7,794 nt of DNA from Actinomycetes bacterium (GTDB lineage: Bacteria > Actinomycetota > Thermoleophilia > Gaiellales > Gaiellaceae). A program made the position numbers and the translations under genes. Positions 1-5,956 of the stretch are shown here, one piece after another (the stretch's first letter is position 1; each line of letters starts with the position of its first letter). The stretch spans positions 1-7,794 of the forward strand of contig JANXXF010000283.1 of assembly GCA_025350775.1 (NCBI GenBank). The letters are read 5' to 3'. A model generated the notes under the pieces. The model saw only the letters and a list, made by a program, of their open reading frames with translations. It was not told the DNA's origin and did no database searches.

Positions 1-1
1 C

Positions 2-454
2 CGCTACCACGCGCTGCTCGCGGGCGGTGTCCCGGTGACGCCGCTCGTGGAGCTCGCGGCCGCGGGGGCGGCACGCGTCGCGGCGGCCGGTGACCCGGCG
101 ACGACGGCCGTCTGGTTCGGGACGATCGGGACGTTCGTGGCGGACGAGGCTCCCAGTGCCGGCTTCTCGATCGCCGGCAGCGACGTGGATGCCCTCGACC
201 CGGAGGCGCTCACTGCGCTGCGGGAGCGTAGGCTCGCCGACGGCGGGCGGCGGCCCCTGATCCTCGTATACGACGAGGCGCACGAACTCTCGGCCGCGCA
301 CGCCGCGGTGCTGCTGTCGCTCGAGCCAGATGTCGTCCTGCTCGCCAGTGCGACGATGAAAATGCCGCCGGCGCTTGTCGCTGTCGCGGCCCGGCTCAAG
401 GCGACGGGCTGGCGCGACGACGAGCTGACGACGATCCCGCGCTTCGCGCTGTAG
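2..454 (+). pseudogene. 3' part of a DEAD/DEAH helicase-like (type III Res-like) gene, apparently truncated
   Basis: The frame is open from the left edge, so the true start lies outside the window; 150 residues are visible. Seen: a hydrophobic strand ending in a Walker B DEAH box (LILVYDEAHEL, visible residues 87-96) and, 22 residues later, a motif III-like LASAT (114-118) followed by MKMPPAL. This order and spacing fit the first RecA-like domain of superfamily 2 helicases, including Res subunits of type III restriction systems. In that family about one further RecA domain (motifs IV-VI) follows. Here the protein stops 32 residues after SAT and only 29 bp separate it from the next gene, so the second domain is absent. 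Inference: a truncated remnant, or a protein that keeps only an ATPase half. The stop codon lies inside a terminator hairpin shared with the convergent gene. Walker A would be upstream, out of view. Family assignment is fairly secure; pseudogene status is less so. Confidence 0.6.
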
Positions 455-487
455 CCCGCGCGGCTCGCCCTGCCGACCGCGGGCTAC
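451..487. terminator. Bidirectional terminator hairpin between convergent genes
   Basis: A perfect 10-bp inverted repeat, GTAGCCCGCG (451-460) and CGCGGGCTAC (478-487), encloses a 17-nt loop. Inside it CGGC (461-464) can pair with GCCG (472-475). The left arm contains the TAG stop of the helicase-like gene (452-454); the right arm contains, on the other strand, the TAG stop of the isomerase gene (486-484). There is no T-tract on either side, so termination by this hairpin is inferred from its position and symmetry. Confidence 0.65.
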
Positions 488-1251
488 GCGGTCGCGAGCC
501 GGCGACCCGAGAGCAGCGCGCCCGCGCCGGGCACGACCGGCGGCACGCCGAGCCGGTCGAGGACCTCGTACGCGGTTGCGACGGCTGCCGAGAGCACGGG
601 CAGCCCGAGTGCGTCCTCGGCTACCTGGATTGCCGGCAGCGAGCGCATCTGCACGCACGCGGAGAGCACGACCGCCTCGGCAGAGCTCGTGTCGAGGCGG
701 CTCGCGATGCCGGGCAGCAGCATGGGGTCGTGCGCCGCGACCTCGAGGTTATTCGAGATCTCGAGGCTGATCGCGTCGACGACCTCGATGCCCGCGTCGT
801 TCAGGTACTCGACGACGAGGGCTGTGAGTGGCTTCATATAGGGCGTCACGATCGCCACGCGCGTCACGCCCAGGGCGTGGATGCCGCGCACGAGCGCGCC
901 CGCGCTGCTCACCACCGGCGCCGCTCCCCCGTTCTCGGCGGCGACCTCGGCGAGATGCTCCTCCGACTGCTTGTGGAAGCCGAGGCCCTGCGACATGATC
1001 GCGACGAGGCACGCATACGCGATCACGTCGACGCGCGCGTCCGACAGCTCGAGTGCGCAGCGGTCGCTGTCGCACACCATCCGCGTCAGCTCCTCCTTCG
1101 TCACGTGCTGCATCCGCACGCGGCTCGAATGGAAGGTGAAGGACTCGTTGGCGAGCTGCGAGCGGCGCCGCAGCAGCTCGGGGATTTCCGTCTCCATCGT
1201 CGTGTTGGAGCTCGGGACGATCAGGCCGACGCGGTGTGGCACAGCGGTCAT
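484..1251 (-). CDS. Maleate cis-trans isomerase / Asp-Glu racemase superfamily enzyme
   Basis: A 255-residue protein, the usual size for maleate isomerases and arylmalonate decarboxylases. The N-terminus has the characteristic VGLIVPSSNTTMETEIP stretch (residues 8-24, including Asn17). The two catalytic cysteines expected for maleate isomerase are present: Cys81 in AYACLVA and Cys199 in SACVQMRSLP. TPYMKPL (residues 136-142) supplies the conserved tyrosine. In the known family the first cysteine attacks the double bond of maleate to give fumarate without a cofactor, in the cytoplasm. The retained Asn, Tyr and two Cys favour isomerase over decarboxylase, but the acid substrate could differ. 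The start is ATG at 1251-1249, preceded by AGAGGA with a short spacer; that ATG shares ATGA with the stop of the upstream sigma factor, so translation is probably coupled. Transcription ends at the hairpin over its stop. Family confident, exact substrate not. Confidence 0.85.
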   Translation of the reverse strand: MTAVPHRVGLIVPSSNTTMETEIPELLRRRSQLANESFTFHSSRVRMQHVTKEELTRMVCDSDRCALELSDARVDVIAYACLVAIMSQGLGFHKQSEEHLAEVAAENGGAAPVVSSAGALVRGIHALGVTRVAIVTPYMKPLTALVVEYLNDAGIEVVDAISLEISNNLEVAAHDPMLLPGIASRLDTSSAEAVVLSACVQMRSLPAIQVAEDALGLPVLSAAVATAYEVLDRLGVPPVVPGAGALLSGRRLATA

Positions 1252-1799
1252 CGTTCCTCTGCGGCTGCGGCCGGCGTCTCTGCGACAGCGGTGGACACGC
1301 TGCGCAGGGTAGCCCGCGCGGCGTTGAGCGCCGCGCCGACAGTGCCCGGGCTCACGGAGAGCGCCTCGGCGATCGCTGTGTAGTCGAGGTCGGCGTAGTA
1401 GCGGAGGAAGACCATGGTGCGCTGCCGCTCGGGAAGGTTGCGGATTGCCTCGCGCAGCTCCGCGTCGGGTGCCTCGTCGGTGGCCTCCGGCCGGCGCAGC
1501 GACTCGAGGCGCGCGACGGCGCGGCCGGCGTAGGAGCGTGCGCGCCGCTCGCTGTAGGCAGCGTTGACCACCGCGCGCCAGGCCCAGCCGCCGAGCGGCG
1601 ACTCCTCGCGGTACTCGGCGCGGTGGACGATCAGGTTCGCGAATGCGTCCTGGACGACGTCGCGGGCCGACTCCACGTCGCCCGTGATCGCGGCCGCGAC
1701 GCGGACGAAGCGCGCGAAGTCGGTGGAGTACAGCTCCTCGATCCGGTCGAGCAGCGGGTCGAGGCTCGCCGCGCGTGCGGTCAGCGGCGATGGCGGCAC
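1248..1799 (-). CDS. ECF-type sigma-70 family RNA polymerase sigma factor
   Basis: A 183-residue protein from the GTG at 1799-1797, a typical ECF size. Region 2 covers about residues 24-90, with the core contact part DVESARDVVQDAFANL (41-56) and the promoter-melting part around WAWRAVVNAAYSERRAR (72-88). Region 4 covers about residues 113-167, with LPERQRTMVFLRYYADLDY and a helix-turn-helix TAIAEALSVSPGTVGAAL. It would direct RNA polymerase to a specific promoter set; neither an anti-sigma factor nor a receptor gene lies next to it. The start is uncertain: the same frame continues to an ATG at 1898-1896 (216 residues), but those extra residues are Arg-rich and unlike a sigma factor. A TTG at 1940 coincides with the -35 box and can be excluded if that promoter is right. 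The GTG has no clear Shine-Dalgarno. The last codons (gca gag gaa cga tga) carry the ribosome-binding site and start of the isomerase gene. Confidence 0.85.
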   Translation of the reverse strand: MPPSPLTARAASLDPLLDRIEELYSTDFARFVRVAAAITGDVESARDVVQDAFANLIVHRAEYREESPLGGWAWRAVVNAAYSERRARSYAGRAVARLESLRRPEATDEAPDAELREAIRNLPERQRTMVFLRYYADLDYTAIAEALSVSPGTVGAALNAARATLRSVSTAVAETPAAAAEER

Positions 1800-1911
1800 G
1801 AGCCGGGGGAGGCACTCGTTGCCGCGGTGCGGCCGCGGCGTCCCACGCCCGCGGTCGTTACAGGAAGGTTGGAGCAGTCGGCGGCGCCCAGATTCCATAG
1901 AATGTTGCGTG

Positions 1912-1940
1912 ACCTTAGCGAGTCCGCCGGACACTGTCAA
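1912..1940 (-). promoter_or_regulatory. Promoter-like sequence for the sigma factor-isomerase operon
   Basis: On the minus strand, a perfect -35 TTGACA (1940-1935) is followed after exactly 17 nt by TAAGGT (1917-1912), which fits the actinobacterial TANNNT -10. Transcription would start near 1905, giving about 100 nt of leader to the GTG at 1799, or about 7 nt to the alternative ATG at 1898. Confidence 0.6.
1922..1932. promoter_or_regulatory. Palindromic candidate operator between divergent genes
   Basis: GTCCG-C-CGGAC, a perfect 5-bp inverted repeat around one base. It lies wholly inside the spacer of the minus-strand promoter and overlaps the -35 of the plus-strand one. A dimer bound here could control both. 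GntR/FCD regulators commonly bind short palindromes next to their own gene, so the adjacent regulator is the natural candidate; this is an inference, and in G+C-rich DNA an 11-bp palindrome may also be chance. Confidence 0.4.
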
Positions 1941-1956
1941 GCAGCCCGACTACGCT
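1928..1956 (+). promoter_or_regulatory. Promoter-like sequence for the GntR-family gene
   Basis: CGGACA (1928-1933, four of six matches to TTGACA), a 17-nt spacer, then TACGCT (1951-1956, fits TANNNT). The predicted start near 1963 leaves a leader of about 32 nt with a CGAGGAG ribosome-binding site at 1977-1983. It overlaps the minus-strand promoter almost completely. Confidence 0.45.
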
Positions 1957-1994
1957 CCCAGCGGAGACGCCCCGACCGAGGAGCCACACACGCA

Positions 1995-2687
1995 ATGCGC
2001 TTGAACGAACTTCCCGCGAATTCGCTGCGCACAGCAGCGGCTGCCGCGGCTGAGGCGATCCGTACCGCGATCCTCGAGGGGGAGATCGGCCCGGGCGAGC
2101 GGCTCAAGGAGAAGGAGATCGCCCTGCAGCTCGGCATCAGCAGCACGCCGGTGCGCGAGGCGTTGCAGTCGCTCGACGCGGAAGGCCTGATCGAGATCAT
2201 CCCCAACCGCGGCGCCGTCGTCCGCAGCTACGACGAGGCGACGCTCGAGGAGCTCTACCGGCTACGCGCTCTCCTGGAAGGGCATGCCGCTCGTGAGGCT
2301 GCGGCGCGGATCACCGAGCCGCAGCTGCGCGCCCTGGAGGCGAGCTGTGAGCGGTTCGGCCGGTTGCGCGCGAGCGACGACGTGCGCAGCCTCGTCAGGG
2401 AGAACCTCGTCTTCCACTCGGCCGTGCTCGAGGCGGCAGGTGGCGAGATGCTCACCGAGCTCGTGCACAAGGTCATGCACATTCCGATCATCTATCGGGT
2501 CTACATCTGGTACTCCCCCGAACAGAAGCTTGTTTCGGAGCGCTACCACCGGCAGCTCGTCCGCGTGCTGCGGGAACGGGACGCGCCGCGAGCCGAGGCC
2601 GTGATGCAGGAGCACGTGCTCGAGGCGCGTGATGTCGCGCGCCAGCTCCGCCTGCGGCGGCGTGACGACGCGGCCCGCGTCATCTAG
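1995..2687 (+). CDS. GntR-family transcriptional regulator, FadR/FCD subfamily
   Basis: A 230-residue protein. Residues about 12-78 form the winged helix: AIRTAILEGEIGPGERL, then the recognition part ISSTPVREALQSLDAEGLI, then the wing NRGAVV. Residues about 85-215 form the all-helical FCD effector domain. Its usual metal-binding set is visible as Asn137 and His141 (NLVFH), His185 (YHRQL) and His207 (QEHV), so it may bind a carboxylate through a metal ion, as FCD proteins of organic-acid pathways do. ATG 1995 was chosen because the helix-turn-helix begins soon after and CGAGGAG lies 11 nt upstream. It is divergent from the sigma factor-isomerase pair and convergent with an MFS permease gene, their stop codons overlapping in CTAG (2684-2687). 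It plausibly represses itself and the isomerase operon through the palindrome at 1922-1932. Family call secure; ligand unknown. Confidence 0.9.
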   Translation: MRLNELPANSLRTAAAAAAEAIRTAILEGEIGPGERLKEKEIALQLGISSTPVREALQSLDAEGLIEIIPNRGAVVRSYDEATLEELYRLRALLEGHAAREAAARITEPQLRALEASCERFGRLRASDDVRSLVRENLVFHSAVLEAAGGEMLTELVHKVMHIPIIYRVYIWYSPEQKLVSERYHRQLVRVLRERDAPRAEAVMQEHVLEARDVARQLRLRRRDDAARVI

Positions 2688-3880
2688 GCGAGTGCCACGG
2701 CGGGCCTGGCCCGCGCCCTGATCAGCGGAGCGGTCAGCGCCGTCGCGACCGCGGCCACGGCGAAGACGAGGAAGGCGACCCTGAAGCCCGACCAATCAAT
2801 GATCCAGCCGCCGAGGTAGGTGGAGAGGATCGCCCCCGCCATGCCGACCGTCGTCGCCAGTCCGGTGGCAACGCCGGCGTCGGCCGCGGGCACTGCGAGG
2901 CTCGGCAGGGTGAAGAGCGGGACGACGCTGGCGCTGCCGGCGAACACCGAGACGACGGCAACGATCACCAGCGTCGCCCCGTTCCCGTGTGGCAGCACCC
3001 ACAGCAGCACGACCACGGCGCTGGCGAGGCTGAAAAGCGCCATCGTCTCGGCGGGCTTCCGCAGCCGATCGGCCAGCCAGCCGCCGATGATCGAGGCCGG
3101 GATCGACGACGCCGCGATGACGAGCCCGGAGTTGCTGAGCCCCGACGCGCTGAAGTGCCCGTCCTTGTCGAGGAACGATTGGATGTATGTCAGCACGCCG
3201 TAGAGCACGAACATGTTGAGGAACAGCGCGGCCGACACGATCATCAGCAGCGGGTTGCGGAACAGCCTGCCCATGCCGGCGAGCGGGTTTCCGAGCGAGC
3301 CGCTGCCGCGCACCCAGCCGCGCCGGGGCACGAGCGCCAGCACGACGAGGCTCCCGAGCGCCAGGAAGCCAGCGATCCGGAACGGCCACTGCCAGCCGAT
3401 CGCCTGCTCGATGCGCGGTGTCGCGAAGTACGCGGCCGTCAACCCGGCGGTGAGGCCCACCGAGAACAGCCCGACGCCGACGTGCGCCTTCCCGGGCGGC
3501 AGCAGCGCGCGGACGAGGGCGATCCCTGGCGTGTAGACGAGCGCGGTGCCGGCGCCGACCGCGAAACGCAGCAGCAGGAACCAGCCGAGGCTGTGCCACA
3601 GTGGGAACAGGACGGAGGCGCTGCCCGCGAGCGCAAGCCCGGCTGTCATCACCTTCGCCGGGCCGAAGCGGTCGGCGAGCATTCCGGCCGGCAAGCTGAT
3701 CGCGGCGAACGCGACCAGATAGATCGTCATCAACAGCCCCGCATCGGCGAAGCTGAGTCCGAGCCGGTCGTGGAAGATCGGCGCGATCAGCGGCGGGACG
3801 GTGAAGATGGTCGTGTAGAGCGCGCCGACAGTGATGTACGCGGCGACGGCGCCGCGGTTGCCGCCGGGCGCGGCGCTCAC
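2684..3880 (-). CDS. MFS permease, 12 predicted membrane helices
   Basis: A 398-residue, strongly hydrophobic protein with the length and two-half layout of the major facilitator superfamily. The loop between helices 2 and 3 carries motif A as GMLADRFGPAKV (residues 66-77); the equivalent loop in the second half has GGWLADRLRKPAE (266-278). A central hydrophilic loop lies around residues 185-210. Such carriers move small solutes, often organic or aromatic acids, by proton symport or antiport; the substrate cannot be told here. The start is GTG 3880-3878, just before the first membrane segment; no strong Shine-Dalgarno is seen, and translation may depend on the upstream AhpD-like gene, which ends 10 bp before. 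The start codon sits in a 14-bp tandem duplication. The stop overlaps that of gntR. Co-transcription with the AhpD-like gene is likely. Fold confident, substrate unknown. Confidence 0.88.
   Translation of the reverse strand: MSAAPGGNRGAVAAYITVGALYTTIFTVPPLIAPIFHDRLGLSFADAGLLMTIYLVAFAAISLPAGMLADRFGPAKVMTAGLALAGSASVLFPLWHSLGWFLLLRFAVGAGTALVYTPGIALVRALLPPGKAHVGVGLFSVGLTAGLTAAYFATPRIEQAIGWQWPFRIAGFLALGSLVVLALVPRRGWVRGSGSLGNPLAGMGRLFRNPLLMIVSAALFLNMFVLYGVLTYIQSFLDKDGHFSASGLSNSGLVIAASSIPASIIGGWLADRLRKPAETMALFSLASAVVVLLWVLPHGNGATLVIVAVVSVFAGSASVVPLFTLPSLAVPAADAGVATGLATTVGMAGAILSTYLGGWIIDWSGFRVAFLVFAVAAVATALTAPLIRARARPAVALA
2700..2714. terminator. Hairpin 13 nt past the gntR stop, inside the permease 3' end
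   Basis: GCGGGCC-T-GGCCCGC is a perfect 7-bp inverted repeat around one base. It follows the gntR stop by 12 bases but also codes for the last residues of the convergent permease. No T-tract follows. It could end gntR transcripts; the evidence is only symmetry and position. Confidence 0.3.
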
Positions 3881-3898
3881 TTCGCGGCGCTCACTTCG
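3871..3898. repeat. Perfect 14-bp tandem duplication at a stop/start junction
   Basis: CGGCGCTCACTTCG occurs twice head to tail (3871-3884 and 3885-3898). Read on the minus strand, the first copy holds the TGA stop of the AhpD-like gene and the second holds the GTG start of the permease gene. Because 14 is not a multiple of three, the two copies serve different frames. Confidence 0.9.
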
Positions 3899-4523
3899 GC
3901 GCGCGCCCCAGCGAGTGGTACAGCTCGTTCGGCACCCAGCCGAGGGCGTTGGCCATGCGGTTCGAGAAGTTGAACGTCGCAGCGGTCTCGGCGATATCGG
4001 CGATGTCCTCGTCCGTCCAGCCAGCCTTGCGCAGGGCGGCGAGATCGGACTCGTCGATCGTGTGCGACGCCTCGGTGATCTTCACCGCGTAGTCGAGCAT
4101 CGCGCGCTCCTTCGGCGTGACGCTGGCGCGACGGTAGTTGATCGCGAGCTGGTCGGCCAGCACTTCGTCACCGGTGTGCAGACGCAGCGCGGCGCCGTGT
4201 GAGACGACGCAGTACTCGCAGCGATTGATGCCCGAGACGGTCACCGAGATCATCTCGCGCTGGGCCTCGCTGAGGCCGCTGTCTCCCCGCATCACGGTCT
4301 GGTAGTGCTTCCACCACTTGAGGAAGCGCTCGGGCCGGAAGGCGTACGCGCGGACGACGTTCGGGACGTGGCCGACGCGCTCCTCGGCCCTCGCCATCAG
4401 CTCCTGCAGCTCCTGGGGCAGGCGCCGCGGCGGCGGCACCGGCAGGAACGAGATCTTCTTCGCGGGCTTCTTCGCGGGCGTCTTCTTCGCCGGCGGCTTC
4501 GGAGTGGTACGCGGCCTCGCCAT
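3891..4523 (-). CDS. AhpD-like / carboxymuconolactone decarboxylase family peroxidase-related protein
   Basis: A 210-residue protein. The AhpD catalytic pattern is complete: Glu90, Cys102, Cys105 and His109 (EMISVTVSGINRCEYCVVSH), with the same spacing as AhpD (Glu, 12 residues to Cys, CxxC, three residues, His). The helical region 36-205, ending in ALGWVPNELYHSLGR, fits the uncharacterised peroxidase-related group of this family. A CxxC thiol peroxidase or disulfide reductase role is likely; true carboxymuconolactone decarboxylation is unlikely because those enzymes lack this CxxC pair. Unusual: the first 23 residues form a Lys/Pro/Ala tail (PAKKTPAKKPAKK), resembling histone H1-like tails, absent from ordinary family members. 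ATG 4523 is the only start that fits. It is followed after 10 bp by the permease gene. The -10-like TAGAGT lies six bases before the ATG, suggesting a leaderless mRNA. Confidence 0.85.
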   Translation of the reverse strand: MARPRTTPKPPAKKTPAKKPAKKISFLPVPPPRRLPQELQELMARAEERVGHVPNVVRAYAFRPERFLKWWKHYQTVMRGDSGLSEAQREMISVTVSGINRCEYCVVSHGAALRLHTGDEVLADQLAINYRRASVTPKERAMLDYAVKITEASHTIDESDLAALRKAGWTDEDIADIAETAATFNFSNRMANALGWVPNELYHSLGRAPK

Positions 4524-4529
4524 GGGTCT

Positions 4530-4535
4530 ACTCTA
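4530..4535 (-). promoter_or_regulatory. Possible leaderless -10 element for the AhpD-like gene
   Basis: TAGAGT (4535-4530, minus strand) fits the actinobacterial TANNNT -10 and ends six bases before the ATG at 4523, the spacing seen for leaderless transcripts. No ribosome-binding site precedes this ATG, which agrees. No convincing -35 is visible, so this is tentative. Confidence 0.35.
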
Positions 4536-4574
4536 GAGCCTTGCTGTGCATCGGCGCGGCACCGGTTGCCGCCA

Positions 4575-4597
4575 GGGGCGTGGCGCCGTGACGCCCC
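4575..4597. terminator. Stem-loop downstream of the second MFS gene
   Basis: GGGGCGT (4575-4581) pairs perfectly with ACGCCCC (4591-4597) around a 9-nt loop that itself contains GGCGCC. With the hairpin at 4610-4626 it occupies the short gap after the stop of the minus-strand MFS gene. No T-tract, so it is a possible rather than a clear terminator. Confidence 0.35.
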
Positions 4598-4609
4598 GTC
4601 GTTCCTCAC

Positions 4610-4626
4610 CCAGGCCCCGGGCCTGG
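4610..4626. terminator. Strong hairpin after the second MFS gene
   Basis: CCAGGCCC-C-GGGCCTGG, eight perfect pairs around one base (realistically seven pairs and a 3-nt loop). It starts 45 bases after the MFS stop codon at 4672. It lacks a T-tract but is very stable; together with 4575-4597 it probably separates this gene from the downstream AhpD-like gene. The rest of the 4524-4671 gap shows no gene. Confidence 0.45.
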
Positions 4627-4671
4627 CCTCTGGACGAGCTGCAACGCCCGCGAAAAACGGTGGATCCCGGT

Positions 4672-5856
4672 TCAAGCCTCCAGTCCCAGCTCGCGCCGGG
4701 TCGGCAGGTACAGCAGCCCGCTAGCCCAGATCACCGCGATCACGGCGAAGCCGATACGGCCCGCGCCCGGCAGCGAGAAGGTGGCGCCGACGAGCGGCGA
4801 GCCGGCCAGGATGATCAGCGACCCCGAGCCGTTCGTGAGGCCGACCGAGCGGGCGGGCGCGTGCGGGCGGGCGCGCGCGGCGCCGACGAAGATCGAGGCG
4901 AACGGGATGCCGGCCGCGAGCCCGATCAGCAGCGAGCCGGCGATTGCCGGCGCGAGCGGCGGGGCCAGCAGCAGCAGGCCGCAGCCGAGCGCGCCCATCA
5001 CGACCGAGGCGCCGATCGCCGAGCGACACCACGGCTTGGCGGCGAGCCAGCCGCCGAGCGGCCGCGAGACGACGCCGGCGATGAGCGTCAACGAGCCGAC
5101 CAGCGCGGCCGTCGACTTCGACTCGCCATGGCGCTTCAGCAGCTCCACGATCCAGTTGCTCGCGAGCACGGAGAGCCCGAACGAGCAGATGTGCATGCCC
5201 ATCAGCCGGTAGAGCCGCACCGGCGCCCGCTCGTGTGCCGCCCCGGTCGGCCTCGCCGCGTGACGTCGCGCGCCCTCGTGCGGCCCGGCGGCGAGCAGCG
5301 CCATCGCGACGACCCCGACCACGACCGCCGTCACGAAGGGCGAGCGCCAGTGCACGAGGCCCTCCACCAGCGGCACGACCGCGATCGCGATGCCGCCGCC
5401 CGCCAGCCCGATGCCGCCGTAGACGCCCTGCGCGAGCGGGCCCGCGCCCGACCTGCGGATGTAGTCACTGCCGGCGACGAACGAGATGCCGGTGCCCAGG
5501 CCCATGACGGCGCGGCAGAGGATGGCCAGCCACACCGTTGGCGCAATCAGCGCGAGGGCGCTCGTGGCGGTGATGATCGACAGGCCGATCAGGCCCATTC
5601 GCTTCGCGCCGACGCGGTCGATCAGCTGCCCGCCGGGAATCTGGATGCCCGCGTGCGCGATGAACAGCGCCGTCGTGAAGAAGCCGACGGTGGCGAGCGG
5701 GATGCCGTAGTCGCGCGAGATCGACGACGCGATGGTCGTGATCGACGAGATGTTCCAGCCGGCCGCGAAGCCGAGACCGCACGCCGCGACCGTCGCCAGC
5801 GCGGCGGTGGACACGCTCTTGCCCGGGTCGGCGCCGACGCTCACGGGGCCCATCAT
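4672..5856 (-). CDS. MFS permease, second copy (not closely similar to the first)
   Basis: A 394-residue hydrophobic protein with about 12 membrane segments. Motif A appears as GGQLIDRVGAKRM (residues 75-87); SRPLGGWLAAKPW (264-276) marks the equivalent loop in the second half. A hydrophilic Arg/His-rich stretch (about 192-215) is the central cytoplasmic loop. GTGISFVAGSDYIRR (121-135) and the Gly-rich helix 147-158 are reminiscent of nitrate/nitrite or anion porters, but this is too weak to assign a substrate. The frame stays open to 6111, but the upstream residues are Pro/Arg-rich and overlap the divergent promoter, so one of the two adjacent ATGs at 5856 or 5853 is preferred. Neither has a clear Shine-Dalgarno, and no convincing promoter was found for it. 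It shares little beyond the family plan with the other permease in the window. Two hairpins follow it. Confidence 0.82.
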   Translation of the reverse strand: MMGPVSVGADPGKSVSTAALATVAACGLGFAAGWNISSITTIASSISRDYGIPLATVGFFTTALFIAHAGIQIPGGQLIDRVGAKRMGLIGLSIITATSALALIAPTVWLAILCRAVMGLGTGISFVAGSDYIRRSGAGPLAQGVYGGIGLAGGGIAIAVVPLVEGLVHWRSPFVTAVVVGVVAMALLAAGPHEGARRHAARPTGAAHERAPVRLYRLMGMHICSFGLSVLASNWIVELLKRHGESKSTAALVGSLTLIAGVVSRPLGGWLAAKPWCRSAIGASVVMGALGCGLLLLAPPLAPAIAGSLLIGLAAGIPFASIFVGAARARPHAPARSVGLTNGSGSLIILAGSPLVGATFSLPGAGRIGFAVIAVIWASGLLYLPTRRELGLEA

Positions 5857-5920
5857 CGCCCAATTCGCGGCGGCGGCGCAGCCTGCATGGATCGGTGGGC
5901 GGGTGTGGCCGACGCGGGTC

Positions 5921-5949
5921 TTGTCACGGACGGCACAGGAGAGTAGTGT
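5921..5949 (+). promoter_or_regulatory. Promoter for the barrel protein-hcp operon
   Basis: TTGTCA (5921-5926, five of six matches to the -35 consensus), exactly 17 nt, then TAGTGT (5944-5949, fits TANNNT). Transcription would begin near 5956, leaving a leader of about 80 nt. It is the best plus-strand promoter match in the 5857-6037 gap, which holds no gene. Confidence 0.55.
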
Positions 5950-5956
5950 CCCGCCA

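Noticed and set aside
1252..1815. Upstream extension of the isomerase frame to 443 residues.
   Set aside because: The added part is an out-of-frame reading of the sigma factor gene; isomerase homology begins exactly at ATG 1251 with a ribosome-binding site.
2987..3973. A 328-codon plus-strand frame opposite the first MFS gene.
   Set aside because: Same charged, repetitive antisense composition; no family resemblance and no start signals.
4853..4884. Dense GGGC/GCGC-rich stretch that looks like a short tandem repeat.
   Set aside because: It lies within the permease coding region, codes for an Ala/Arg loop, and has no regular period.
4546..5946. A 466-codon plus-strand frame opposite the second MFS gene.
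   Set aside because: Translation is Arg/Asp/Gln/His-rich with no domain pattern; it mirrors a clear 12-helix permease.
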